Positions 52,027 to 60,852 are shown, counted from the first letter of the stretch. The stretch: 64,000 bases of DNA from Halobacillus naozhouensis (GCF_029714185.1 NZ_CP121671.1:3844001-3908000); one strand, 5' to 3'. Numbers and translations: made by a program. The notes: a model not told the origin generated them from the sequence alone.

Positions 52027-52075
52027 TTGACAAATCTGTTATTACATAGTATTATTTATCTTGAATTCAAGATAA
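52027..52075 (+). promoter_or_regulatory. Promoter with MhqR-type operator of the dioxygenase gene
   Basis: Sigma-A promoter TTGACA (52027-52032), 17-nt spacer, TATTAT (52050-52055). Directly after it is a perfect 20-bp palindrome TTATCTTGAATTCAAGATAA (52056-52075), close to the known MhqR operator (ATCTCGAATTCGAGAT). A MarR-type repressor bound here would block the promoter until quinone-like stress releases it. No MarR gene is in the window. Confidence 0.82.
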
Positions 52076-52113
52076 AATAAAGACCTTTTTACAACCTTTA
52101 GGAGGTGGTTGAT

Positions 52114-53073
52114 GTGAATATAAAAGGAATCCACCATGTATCAGCCATTACAGCCAACGCGAAGAAAAATTATGATTTTTATACAAATGTTTTAGGCATG
52201 CGCCTCGTAAAAAAAACCGTAAATCAGGATGACAATTCAATGTATCACTTGTTTTACGCTGATGAAAAGGGGAGTCCCGGTACTGACTTAACCTTTTTTG
52301 AGATACCACGAGCTGGAACCACTTACTCTGGCACCCACAGTATCTCTACCACTTCATTAAGAGTAAAAGACGACAGGGCTCTAGAATATTGGAAAGAGCG
52401 CTTTGACCAGTTCGGAGTAGATCAAGACCCCATTAAAGAAGTGCTGAACAGGAAGACCTTGTCTTTCCGTGACCCCGAAGGTCAGCGGCTAACACTCGTT
52501 TCAGATGGAAATAATGAAGGTGTAGCACCTGGAGTAGCCTGGGACCAATCTCCAGTACCGCAGCAAGCAGGAATTAACGGACTAGGTCCTGTCCATTTAA
52601 CCGTTGCAGATGCTGCTCCGACAGCAAATGTCCTGATTGATATCCTTGGATTCCGCAAAGTTGGAACTATCGATAATCGAATTGTATTCGAAACAGGAGA
52701 AGGCGGAACGGGAGCTGAAGTGCATGTCGAAGTTAATCCTGAATTGCCACGTGAACGTCCTGGGCGAGGCAGCGTACATCATGTAGCTTTCCGTGTCGAG
52801 GATGAAGCAGAGCTCGCCAAATGGGAAGATAAAATCAGAGGCGCCGGTTTTCCTAATTCAGGACTAGTGGATCGCTTTTATTTTAAATCATTATATTTTA
52901 GGGAGCCCAATCACATCCTGTTTGAGCTGGCAACAGATGGCCCAGGATTTGCTACAGATGAAGATGAAAATCATTTAGGTGAAAGCTTAGCTCTTCCTCC
53001 CTTTCTTGAGCATAAACGCCAGCAAATCGAATCAGAATTAGTTCCTCTTGATACTTCAAATAAACAAAACTAA
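52114..53073 (+). CDS. Ring-cleaving dioxygenase, VOC superfamily (MhqO/MhqA-like)
   Basis: A 319-residue protein of two tandem VOC modules (IKGIHHVSAITANAKKNYDF, and GPVHLTVADAAPTANVLI). Metal-ligand positions His in GIHHVS/HHVAFRV and Glu in ILFELATD fit Fe-dependent ring-cleaving dioxygenases that detoxify hydroquinones and catechols. The start is GTG 52114, 5 nt after AGGAGGTGG; an upstream GTG lies inside that site. It is controlled by an MhqR-like operator and has its own terminator. Confidence 0.85.
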   Translation: MNIKGIHHVSAITANAKKNYDFYTNVLGMRLVKKTVNQDDNSMYHLFYADEKGSPGTDLTFFEIPRAGTTYSGTHSISTTSLRVKDDRALEYWKERFDQFGVDQDPIKEVLNRKTLSFRDPEGQRLTLVSDGNNEGVAPGVAWDQSPVPQQAGINGLGPVHLTVADAAPTANVLIDILGFRKVGTIDNRIVFETGEGGTGAEVHVEVNPELPRERPGRGSVHHVAFRVEDEAELAKWEDKIRGAGFPNSGLVDRFYFKSLYFREPNHILFELATDGPGFATDEDENHLGESLALPPFLEHKRQQIESELVPLDTSNKQN

Positions 53074-53080
53074 CATCAAT

Positions 53081-53127
53081 TAAAGGAGCCTGTGATCCAT
53101 CACTGTGGATCACAGGCTCCTCTTTAT
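53081..53127. terminator. Terminator between the dioxygenase and aconitase genes
   Basis: Perfect 16-bp stem (53084-53099 with 53106-53121) with 6-nt loop between convergent genes; T-rich on the plus strand. Confidence 0.85.
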
Positions 53128-53166
53128 CTGACAAGTCTCAGAAAGATCGGGATAATCCTTCTCTAT

Positions 53167-55116
53167 TTAAGTGTCTAAGCGATTTTTTACCCAGTTGACT
53201 AATCCACCTGATTCCATCATTTCCAGTTGACGTTCAGAAAGGGCATGTTCCGCTTTAATAGTCTTATCTTTACCTTTCACTGCCACATCAACTTCATTCC
53301 CTTTGTGGATCACTTTTCGAAGGTCTTTAAAGATTAATACATCTCCCTGCTCAAGATCTTCATAATCTTTTTCATTTACAAAGGTCAGTGGAAGAATACC
53401 AAAGTTTACTAAGTTTTGCCAGTGAATACGGGCAAAGTCCTTTACAATAGCAACTCTTAACCCGAGATAACGCGGAGCCAGCGCCGCATGTTCACGACTT
53501 GAGCCCTGACCATAATTAGTCCCGCCTACTATGATATGGCCGCCTTCTTCACGTTGTTTCATCGCCCTGTCGTAGTAGGTATCATCTACAATTTCATAGG
53601 TGAATTTGCTAATCTCAGGAAGGTTACTCCTAAATGGCAGTACTCTGGCTCCTCCCGCTAAAATTTCATCTGTAGAAATGTCGTCCCCTACTTTAAGTAA
53701 GACCGGCAATTCCAGCTCATTTGGAAGTTCATCCATCTTAGGTATAGAAGCAATATTCGGCCCCTTCACAAGTTCTTCCTTAGCAGATTCCTCTGGGGTT
53801 AACGGTTTATCAAGAAGCTGTGTATCGATAGTTGGTTTATCAAGTTCCTGGACTTTCGGAAAATCAAATCCAGCATTTCGAGGATCAGTAATTTTACCAT
53901 TTAGCGCAGATACAGCAGCCGTTTCTGGACTACATAAGAACACACTATCCTCTTTTGTTCCGGAACGCCCCGGGAAGTTCCTAGGTGTAGTTCTTAAGCT
54001 ATTTCTTCCGGTTGCCGGCGCCTGACCCATACCAATACACCCATTACATCCAGCCTGATGCAAACGAGCTCCTGCCTGCAGGAAGTTTGCGATATGACCT
54101 TGCTCAGACAAATCAATGAGCATTTGCCTGGAGGTCGGGTTTAAGTCAAAGGACAGCCCGTCAGCTATATGTTTGCCTTTTACGATCTTTGAAGCAATGG
54201 CAAAATCACGATATCCAGGGTTAGCTGATGAACCAATATAAGATTGGTAAATTGGTTCCCCTTCTACTTCCCTTACAGTGACCACATTACCAGGACTTGA
54301 AGGTTTCGCAATCATAGGTTCGAGTTCCGAAAGGTTAATTTCATCTTCAACATCGTACGCGGCATCATTATCAGCTTTTAACTCGATCCAGTCATCTTCC
54401 CGACCTTGCAGCTTCATATAACGCTTCGTCTCTTCATCGGATGGGAAAACAGTTCCCGTAGCTCCTAGCTCCGCCCCCATATTGGCAATAACGTGGCGGT
54501 CCATAGCTGTTAGGTTCTTGAGTCCTGGACCATAGTATTCAAACACATGATTGACTCCGCCCTTCACTCCGTGGCGTCTCAGCATTTCTAAGATCGCATC
54601 TTTAGCACTGACCCAATCCGGGAATTCCCCAGTTACTTTTACTCCCCAGACCTTAGGCATTTTCACATAAAAAGGCTCACCTGCAATGGCCATGGCAACA
54701 TCAATACCGCCTGCCCCCATCGCAAGCATTCCCATACACCCATTCGCACACGTGTGACTGTCCGAACCGAGCAGCGTTTGCCCCGGCTTAGCGAGACGCT
54801 GCATATGGACCGGGTGACTTACCCCGTTTCCAGGGCGGCTAAAGTGGAGCCCAAATTTCTTTGCAGCACTTTCTAAGAACAAGTGATCATCAGGGTTTTT
54901 ACTATCTTCCTGAATCAGGTTATGGTCAACATATTGAGCGGAAGCCTCCGTTTTCGCCCGATCAATTCCCATTGCCTCCAGTTCCAGCATAACCATCGTT
55001 CCTGTAGCATCTTGTGTTAGGGTCTGATCAATTTTTAACCCAATTTCCGCACCAGGTTTCATTTCACCTTCAACTAAATGATCTTTAATTAACTTTTGTG
55101 TGACATTATACCCCAC
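53167..55116 (-). CDS. Short-form aconitate hydratase (Aquifex type)
   Basis: A 649-residue aconitase, far shorter than the roughly 900-residue CitB/AcnA normally found in bacilli. It has the three-domain core plus swivel domain (GGTNYGQGSSREHAALAPRY, near 555). Cluster-type Cys357 and Cys360 are in GCNGCIGMGQ, but the segment where the first ligand is expected (GSCTN in most aconitases) reads GSSANP (295-300) with Ser297. It starts at GTG 55114-55116, 8 nt after AGGAGG. It should isomerise citrate or a related tricarboxylate, but the altered ligand site leaves substrate and activity open. Confidence 0.82.
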   Translation of the reverse strand: MGYNVTQKLIKDHLVEGEMKPGAEIGLKIDQTLTQDATGTMVMLELEAMGIDRAKTEASAQYVDHNLIQEDSKNPDDHLFLESAAKKFGLHFSRPGNGVSHPVHMQRLAKPGQTLLGSDSHTCANGCMGMLAMGAGGIDVAMAIAGEPFYVKMPKVWGVKVTGEFPDWVSAKDAILEMLRRHGVKGGVNHVFEYYGPGLKNLTAMDRHVIANMGAELGATGTVFPSDEETKRYMKLQGREDDWIELKADNDAAYDVEDEINLSELEPMIAKPSSPGNVVTVREVEGEPIYQSYIGSSANPGYRDFAIASKIVKGKHIADGLSFDLNPTSRQMLIDLSEQGHIANFLQAGARLHQAGCNGCIGMGQAPATGRNSLRTTPRNFPGRSGTKEDSVFLCSPETAAVSALNGKITDPRNAGFDFPKVQELDKPTIDTQLLDKPLTPEESAKEELVKGPNIASIPKMDELPNELELPVLLKVGDDISTDEILAGGARVLPFRSNLPEISKFTYEIVDDTYYDRAMKQREEGGHIIVGGTNYGQGSSREHAALAPRYLGLRVAIVKDFARIHWQNLVNFGILPLTFVNEKDYEDLEQGDVLIFKDLRKVIHKGNEVDVAVKGKDKTIKAEHALSERQLEMMESGGLVNWVKNRLDT

Positions 55117-55235
55117 ACAGCACTCCTCCTTATTTTTACGATTCCCTAAAAAATTACCTATGTTTTTTATACCCTTTTCTACCTTAATTTACTCACTATT
55201 TCCGTTTATATCTCAATTAACAAAGAAAATCAGCA

Positions 55236-55266
55236 TAAAAAAAGGATGAGATCTTTGATCTCATCC
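55236..55266 (-). terminator. Terminator of the M4 protease gene
   Basis: Perfect stem GGATGAGATC / GATCTCATCC, 3-4-nt loop, with TTTTTTT on the minus strand, 43 nt after the stop. Confidence 0.88.
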
Positions 55267-55308
55267 GCCATCGATATATTTTAAGGGGGGAGGATTAGTA
55301 AATTTAAA

Positions 55309-56904
55309 TCAATAAACTCCTACATTATTCCAAGCTTGTGTAATAGCATTGGCAGCTTGCGTTCCATAAAGATCATTAGCAGATTGCTCTAAAGCTGCTT
55401 TAGCATAGGCGAAGTCACTGCTTGGAGTGAGATAAACAGTTAATGCTCGATAATAAATTTGCTCGGCTTGAGAAATACCTAAGTTATTAATGGTATAATA
55501 TGCGGCTTTGTTCGGGATTCCACTATTAATATGAACACCGCCCCAATCGCCTTCACGCGTATTCGGCAAATCCTGATACTCATTCATATGATCAGGCTGA
55601 TTATAAGCATTAGGGTTGGAAAGGGAGCGCAAGGCATCACCTGAGCGACCAGGCGTATATACATCTTCACCCATCAACCAATCTTCCGAGTCTACAAAGA
55701 ACCCAAACACATCAGAAAATGATTCATTCAAAGCACCAGATTGATTTTCATAAATCAACCCGGCCGTTGTATCTGTTACAGCATGTGTCAGCTCATGTGC
55801 CACAACGTCATCTGCCCCAGAGAGATACGTAAATGTTGTACCATCTCCGTCACCATAGATCATTTGATTGCCTGTCCAGGCTGCGTTATTGTAGTTTGAA
55901 CCATAATGTACAGTGGAACGGATATCAGCACCTTGGTTGTCATAACTTATCCGGCCGAAATTGTTATAGTAATAATCAAATACTTCACCCGCATAATAAT
56001 GGGCATCAACAGCAGCTTTTTGCTGTTCACTATAAAAAGTATTTCCAGAATCCGTTACATAATTCCCTGGCAAGTATTGACCCTGATTAGCAGTAAATGT
56101 TTCAATCACACCATTCATCGGCTTTGTAGTATCAAACAAATAATACGTGTTATTTGTATAATAAGTATTTAAAGATTTAGTATCACCAAGAACACCGGTG
56201 CCTGTCCCTGTTGCTTCCTTTACAACGTTGGACGCCTTAATCACATCGCCGGACTCTGCATTAACATACAACTGCCAGTTCGCAGGATATGGCTGAGAGA
56301 ATTGTAGCTCTACATGATACGCCAATTGGTATTTACCATTTTCATGATAGACAACTAGATTACTAGCTTCCGTTAAGGTCTCAAACGTTTCTCCCTTTGC
56401 TGTTTGCTTTACTTTATCTGCTTCATCTTTATCTACATCAATATGTTCCCATGCTATTTTAACAGCTTCTTTTTTCTTCACTTGACGATGCTGTCTTAGC
56501 TTTTCCGGGGCGTCTTCATGAAATTCACCATTCACCGATGTTACTGTTCCATTCTCGTCCGTATGTACAATGACTTTAGAATTAGCTACAGGGATATTTT
56601 CTACCATTGGCTGGTATGTATAGTGTGTCATACCCAGGTCATCCTTCTTCGCCTTAATAAACTTTAAGTCTTTATTAAGGTTGATTCCAAATTTCTCTGC
56701 ATTCTCTTTAAAGAATTGCTGCACAGCTTTCTCTGACACGACTTTAGCTGCATCGAAGTTCTTTTTTACAAAATGAGGAGCATTAGTCTTGGCTTCTTGC
56801 AGTGCAGAATTAGCAGATCCAGCTGATTCCGCATGTACAAACGCGCCACCAGACACTAAACTAGAACCTATGACAACAGACGCCATTAATGACTTCCACT
56901 TCAT
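55309..56904 (-). CDS. Bacillolysin-type neutral protease (thermolysin family M4)
   Basis: A 531-residue secreted zinc endopeptidase pre-pro-protein. Signal peptide at about 1-25 (MKWKSLMASVVIGSSLVSGG...), FTP/PepSY propeptide at about 45-230, mature part from about 231 (ATGTGTGVLGD). The catalytic motif is His370-Glu371-x-x-His374 (HELTH) with third zinc ligand Glu394 (NESFSDVFG) and His in GGVHINSGI. It is the usual extracellular neutral protease of bacilli. ATG 56902-56904 follows AAGGAGG. It is divergent from an NprR-like regulator, so it is probably turned on by peptide signalling. Confidence 0.93.
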   Translation of the reverse strand: MKWKSLMASVVIGSSLVSGGAFVHAESAGSANSALQEAKTNAPHFVKKNFDAAKVVSEKAVQQFFKENAEKFGINLNKDLKFIKAKKDDLGMTHYTYQPMVENIPVANSKVIVHTDENGTVTSVNGEFHEDAPEKLRQHRQVKKKEAVKIAWEHIDVDKDEADKVKQTAKGETFETLTEASNLVVYHENGKYQLAYHVELQFSQPYPANWQLYVNAESGDVIKASNVVKEATGTGTGVLGDTKSLNTYYTNNTYYLFDTTKPMNGVIETFTANQGQYLPGNYVTDSGNTFYSEQQKAAVDAHYYAGEVFDYYYNNFGRISYDNQGADIRSTVHYGSNYNNAAWTGNQMIYGDGDGTTFTYLSGADDVVAHELTHAVTDTTAGLIYENQSGALNESFSDVFGFFVDSEDWLMGEDVYTPGRSGDALRSLSNPNAYNQPDHMNEYQDLPNTREGDWGGVHINSGIPNKAAYYTINNLGISQAEQIYYRALTVYLTPSSDFAYAKAALEQSANDLYGTQAANAITQAWNNVGVY

Positions 56905-57036
56905 CAAATTCCTCCTTTTTCTCGAGTACATTACCAATATAACACAATTTTCTGTCACCTGGTTTGTGAAAGTTAGGGCAATATACCCCACTTAAAGGCA
57001 TGAAATTTGAACGACTTGGGAAACCTATCAATATAG

Positions 57037-57065
57037 TTGAAATATACTAATCGAACGTGTATTCT
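57037..57065 (+). promoter_or_regulatory. Promoter of the NprR-like regulator gene
   Basis: TTGAAA (57037-57042), 17-nt spacer, TATTCT (57060-57065), about 68 nt before the start. A perfect 12-bp palindrome, AGTTGATCAACT (57106-57117), lies just before the start codon and is a candidate operator. Confidence 0.55.
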
Positions 57066-57132
57066 GAAAATAGATTTGAAAGAGCAAACCTTCTGACAAA
57101 TCTTCAGTTGATCAACTAGGTGTGTGTGGAAA

Positions 57133-58419
57133 ATGGAATATGGTAAAGTGCTTCGTTTTCACAGAGTTAAACAGGGTTTAACTCAAAACCAGCTGGCTGA
57201 AGGCATTATTTCATCAGCTTATCTTTCAAAAATTGAGAACGATCAAACAGTTCCAGCTGTTGAAGTTCTTGAATTGCTTTACGAAAGACTTGGCCTCGAC
57301 TTTTCTGATTCTTCCTATAGTCATCCTTCGAAGGAGAAGCTAAAGGAATGGTATGAATCGATTGTATTCAAGCGTAAAGAGGATGCAGAGCTGCTCATGA
57401 ATGAATTGCTCCAGCAAAAAGAAACGCTAGCTAACCATCATTTATATATTTTCTTTGAGCTGTACCGCATTCGATACCTTCTGTTGGAAAATGAGGTGGA
57501 GAAGGCTTATGAGGCTTGGGAAAATATCCGTCAGCATAAAGATACTTTTGATGACGAAATGAATTTCTATTTCCATTTGGTTTCTGGGCTAATGAAGTAT
57601 TATAAGAGTAAGTACGATGATTCCTATCAGGATTTAATAGAAGCCAAAAATTATAGCTCGTCTTTGGAATTAGAAGATTGGCAGCAGAGCGATCTTTATT
57701 ACTTACTTGCATTAAGTGCTGGTCAAGCTAATTACATATCGGCATCCATTTTCTATACAGGACTGGCTCTTGAAATCTATCAGAGCCATTATGACTTAGC
57801 AAAGAGTGCCGATTGCCATATTATTCAAGGGATAAGTTTTAGTCGATTAAGGAACTATTCAAAGTCTCTCGAAAATTTCGATCTCGCCCGGAAGATTGCC
57901 ACTCAAACCAATAATCGTGTTCAACTCAAGCTCGTTTACATTAATATAGGAGTTTTAGAATCCAGGCTTGAAAATCACGAGGCATCAATATCTAGTTACA
58001 AGAAGAGTTTAGAATATGTTGACGAAAAAAACACTGCATTAGACACTTTTGAATTTCTAAATATTATTCATGGGTTAATTACTCAACATTATAAATTAAA
58101 TGATGAAAAAGGGTGCATAAAATGGATCAATGAGGGAGAAAGACAACTTATTTCCTACCCATCAAAACCTCATGAGTTACACTTTAAAATTTACAAATTT
58201 ATTATGACTAAAAATGAAGATATTCAGGAGCTATTAGAAAATGAAATAATCCCATATTTTCAGGAAAAAAGAGATCATACATACACGATTAGATATGCAA
58301 TGTTCTTAGCTGATCTCCTTGAAAAGCAACGAATGTATAAAAAGTCTTCATCTTACCTTAGGTTAGCAATTCAATTGTTAAATAAACACTCTCACTTGGG
58401 AGGAGGGATAAGTTTATGA
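57133..58419 (+). CDS. NprR/PlcR-type (RNPP) quorum-sensing transcriptional regulator
   Basis: A 428-residue regulator. The XRE HTH (about 4-58: VLRFHRVKQGLTQNQLAEGI then ISSAYLSKIENDQTVPAVEV) is followed by a long array of helical TPR repeats (about 65-425) that would bind a short peptide. NprR of the B. cereus group is 423 residues, activates the nprA protease gene when bound to its NprX peptide, and can also dephosphorylate Spo0F. Here it is divergent from an M4 protease and overlaps a small exported-peptide gene at its 3' end, the same layout. The ribosome site is weak; ATG 57133 gives the normal XRE start. It could be a PlcR/Rgg-like relative instead. Confidence 0.82.
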   Translation: MEYGKVLRFHRVKQGLTQNQLAEGIISSAYLSKIENDQTVPAVEVLELLYERLGLDFSDSSYSHPSKEKLKEWYESIVFKRKEDAELLMNELLQQKETLANHHLYIFFELYRIRYLLLENEVEKAYEAWENIRQHKDTFDDEMNFYFHLVSGLMKYYKSKYDDSYQDLIEAKNYSSSLELEDWQQSDLYYLLALSAGQANYISASIFYTGLALEIYQSHYDLAKSADCHIIQGISFSRLRNYSKSLENFDLARKIATQTNNRVQLKLVYINIGVLESRLENHEASISSYKKSLEYVDEKNTALDTFEFLNIIHGLITQHYKLNDEKGCIKWINEGERQLISYPSKPHELHFKIYKFIMTKNEDIQELLENEIIPYFQEKRDHTYTIRYAMFLADLLEKQRMYKKSSSYLRLAIQLLNKHSHLGGGISL

Positions 58420-58535
58420 AAAAGTTATTAGCAGTCATAGCGCTAACAGGCTTATTAGTATCAGCTGCTGCTCCAGTACTTCATGATAGTGCTGTAGAAA
58501 CATTTCCAAGGCCTTTAGTTATGGACCAAGTTTAG
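58416..58535 (+). CDS. NprX-like signalling pro-peptide
   Basis: A 39-codon gene whose ATG overlaps the regulator stop (ATGA) and follows a strong GGAGGAGGGATAAGTTT ribosome site. It encodes an export signal, MKKLLAVIALTGLLVSAAAP, and then a short tail VLHDSAVETFPRPLVMDQV. Size, position and layout match the NprX/PapR class: exported, cut to a 5-10-residue peptide, re-imported and bound by the TPR regulator encoded just upstream. The mature peptide is probably within the last 8-12 residues. Confidence 0.8.
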   Translation: MKKLLAVIALTGLLVSAAAPVLHDSAVETFPRPLVMDQV

Positions 58536-58599
58536 TCTATCATTTTTTCATGTAGTTAATGTATTTAATGAACACCCCTAATCCTATACCTATATATTG

Positions 58600-58632
58600 A
58601 CCCTCTATCCTATGGTAGAGGGTATTTTTTAC
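58600..58632 (+). terminator. Terminator of the regulator-peptide operon
   Basis: Stem ACCCTCTA / TAGAGGGT with TTTTTT tail, 65 nt after the peptide stop. Confidence 0.85.
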
Positions 58633-58649
58633 GAAAGGGAGTCACCCAT

Positions 58650-59303
58650 ATGTTTATAGTCGGCATTGACCTGTCTGGACCTGCCAATCATAAAGACACA
58701 GCTGTTGCCGTGTTTCAAAGTGACGAACATAGCTTGCATCTCGATCAGTTGCTGACGTCCGCTTCTGATGACGACATCCTTACGCTCATTACCCATTTGT
58801 CTGAAAGAAATCGGGTTCATGTTGGCATTGATGCTCCTCTTTCTTATCAAGATGGCGGCGGGGATCGTCCCCTTGACAAAAGGCTGCGCCAATTCACGAA
58901 AGAACTTGGAATGAAACCAGGTTCAATTATGCCTCCAACTCTAACAAAAATGATCTACCTGACCGCTAGAGGAATGAAAATTGCCTCCATGTTAACGCGT
59001 ATCCCAAATGTTGAAGTAATTGAAGTCCATCCAGGAGCATCCCTAGCCGCTAGAGTTCCTCAAGATAAGGCTAAAAAGCACATCGTTCAATATAAAAATT
59101 CTTCTGATAGTTTAGAGTGGATTGCAGATTGGATGATTTCATTTGGTTTGAGTGGAATCCGGTCAGACCTTCTAAAAACCAGTCACCTAGTTGATGCATG
59201 TGCTGCCGCTATTGCTGCGTGGGACTACGGACATCCCAAGCGTAATTCGTATTGGATGTATGATTCTGTTCCGCCTCACCATCCGTGTCCCTTTTCATGT
59301 TAA
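58650..59303 (+). CDS. DUF429 protein (RNase H-like fold)
   Basis: A 217-residue soluble protein with the DUF429 pattern: IVGIDLSGPANHKDTAVAVF at the start (Asp in a strand as in RNase H-like folds), VGIDAPLSYQ, and VIEVHPGASLAARVP. The conserved acidic residues suggest metal-dependent nucleic-acid or phosphoryl chemistry, but no function is established. ATG after AAAGGGAG. It follows the peptide operon terminator and stands alone. Confidence 0.8.
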   Translation: MFIVGIDLSGPANHKDTAVAVFQSDEHSLHLDQLLTSASDDDILTLITHLSERNRVHVGIDAPLSYQDGGGDRPLDKRLRQFTKELGMKPGSIMPPTLTKMIYLTARGMKIASMLTRIPNVEVIEVHPGASLAARVPQDKAKKHIVQYKNSSDSLEWIADWMISFGLSGIRSDLLKTSHLVDACAAAIAAWDYGHPKRNSYWMYDSVPPHHPCPFSC

Positions 59304-59340
59304 AAAGAGCTTTGTCCAATAATTGGAACAAAGCTCTTGA
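59304..59340. terminator. Bidirectional terminator
   Basis: Stem AAGAGCTTTGTCCA / TGGAACAAAGCTCTT with a small loop between two convergent genes. Confidence 0.8.
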
Positions 59341-59347
59341 TAAGGAG

Positions 59348-60745
59348 TTATGCTTTTGCAGTTTCTTTATGCTTGATCCACGCATCATATCCTCCTGCAA
59401 CATTGATCACGTTTTTAAATCCATTCGCTTGAAGAACACTTGCGGCAACTGCAGAGCGTGCTCCGGATTTGCAGTGAACGATAGGAGTCTTGCTAGATGG
59501 GATTTCATCCAATCGGTTTGGCAGTGTCCCGAGCATAATATGGATTGCGTCACCGATGTGTCCTTCCTCCCATTCAGATTGATTACGGACATCAATTATG
59601 ACATACTCCCCACTACTTTGCTTGTCTTCAAGCTCTTCAACTGTAATAGTTTTATACCCTTCTAAATCAGTAACTTGATCCATTTCTTCAGTTGGCAGAT
59701 AACCTGTTAAGCGATCAAAACCAATAGATTGAAGCGTTCTTCTTATTTCAGGGGCTTCATCCTTACTCGCTATAATTACCGCATCTTGATTATAATGAAG
59801 CAGCCATCCTGCCCAGTTAACAAAGGACTTGTTAAAAGGGATATTGATAGATCCCTGCAGATGGCCTTCAGCGAACTTCTCTTTAGAGCGAGTATCCACT
59901 ATGGAACCATTCAGCTGGCTTATTTCTTGCAGCTTTATCTCGGGGAGATTCTGGTCTTCGGCTAATACAGCCGGCCCCTCCTTATTCAGCCTTTTCATGA
60001 TAGGAAAATAGGCAGGCGGTTCAGGTTGACCGGCTATTAACAAGTCGACAAACTCGTCCTCATTCTCCACTTCCATCGCCCAATTTGTCTGCTTTTCATA
60101 GCCTATGGTAGAAGAAGGAACAGCTCCTAGTGATTTTCCGCAAGCACTCCCTGCACCATGCCCTGGCCACACTTGAACGAAGTCCGGTAATTTTTTAAAG
60201 CGTGCTAAAGATTGATACATTGCTTTAGCTCCAATGTTCGCTGTTCCGGCAGCTCCTACTGACTTCTCAAGCAAGTCCGGGCGACCGACATCTCCTACAA
60301 ACACAAAGTCCCCCGTGAAGATCCCCATAGGAACAGAAGCCCCTCCACCTTCATCTGTTAACAAAAACGATAGGCTTTCAGGCGTATGTCCTGGTGTGTG
60401 AAGCACATCTAAACGTACCCCTCCTAAGTACAATTGATCCCCATCCTTAAGCCATTCGTGACTTACTTTTTTTCCAAAGTTGTACTTCCACTCTTCATCT
60501 CCTTCGTTTGAAAGGTACAACGAAGCACCTGTTTCATGTACTAACTCTCTGGAGCCAGAAAGAAAGTCTGCATGGATATGAGTTTCCGTCACCTTTGTTA
60601 TGCGTAAGCCTTTTTTGCGGGCAGCTTCTAAATATGGCTGAATATTTCTGGCCGGGTCGATCACAATGGCTTCTCCTGTTTTTTGACAGCCTGCCATGTA
60701 CGAATTTTGCGCTAAGTTTTCATCAAAAAAAGTTTGAATATACAT
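59348..60745 (-). CDS. Persulfide dioxygenase-rhodanese fusion (CstB-like)
   Basis: A 465-residue, three-part sulfur enzyme. The N-terminal metallo-beta-lactamase persulfide dioxygenase domain (about 1-245) has metal ligands His56, His58 and Asp60 (THIHADFLSG) and HTPGHTPES. The first rhodanese-like domain (about 265-355) lacks a catalytic Cys; the second (about 368-460) has Cys425 in HCKSGARS. It oxidises glutathione, bacillithiol or CoA persulfides and makes thiosulfate, clearing sulfide. The ATG at 60743-60745 follows GGGGGAA. A partial dyad lies about 40 nt upstream. No CstR repressor gene is in view. Confidence 0.88.
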   Translation of the reverse strand: MYIQTFFDENLAQNSYMAGCQKTGEAIVIDPARNIQPYLEAARKKGLRITKVTETHIHADFLSGSRELVHETGASLYLSNEGDEEWKYNFGKKVSHEWLKDGDQLYLGGVRLDVLHTPGHTPESLSFLLTDEGGGASVPMGIFTGDFVFVGDVGRPDLLEKSVGAAGTANIGAKAMYQSLARFKKLPDFVQVWPGHGAGSACGKSLGAVPSSTIGYEKQTNWAMEVENEDEFVDLLIAGQPEPPAYFPIMKRLNKEGPAVLAEDQNLPEIKLQEISQLNGSIVDTRSKEKFAEGHLQGSINIPFNKSFVNWAGWLLHYNQDAVIIASKDEAPEIRRTLQSIGFDRLTGYLPTEEMDQVTDLEGYKTITVEELEDKQSSGEYVIIDVRNQSEWEEGHIGDAIHIMLGTLPNRLDEIPSSKTPIVHCKSGARSAVAASVLQANGFKNVINVAGGYDAWIKHKETAKA

Positions 60746-60784
60746 GTTTATTCCCCCGTTTATTGTACTAATTCTCCCTTTATA

Positions 60785-60812
60785 AGGATTACACTTTTTG
60801 TGGAATAATCCT
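60785..60812 (-). promoter_or_regulatory. Dyad upstream of the CstB-like gene
   Basis: Inverted repeat AGGATTA - 14 nt - TAATCCT, with extra matching bases inside (CCAC...GTG), centred about 55 nt before the start codon. Position suggests an operator for a sulfur or redox regulator; the sequence does not match a CstR/CsoR site I know. Confidence 0.45.
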
Positions 60813-60827
60813 GCCTGAAATGAAAAG

Positions 60828-60850
60828 AACCACACCTGGTGTGGTGTGAT
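60828..60850 (-). terminator. Hairpin after the DUF6933-like gene
   Basis: Stem ACCACACC / GGTGTGGT with almost no loop at the end of the 60853 gene; weak T run. Confidence 0.5.
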
Positions 60851-60852
60851 CC

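Noticed and set aside
53600..54025. A 141-codon plus-strand frame opposite the aconitase gene
   Set aside because: Ser/Leu-rich antisense shadow; no ribosome site.
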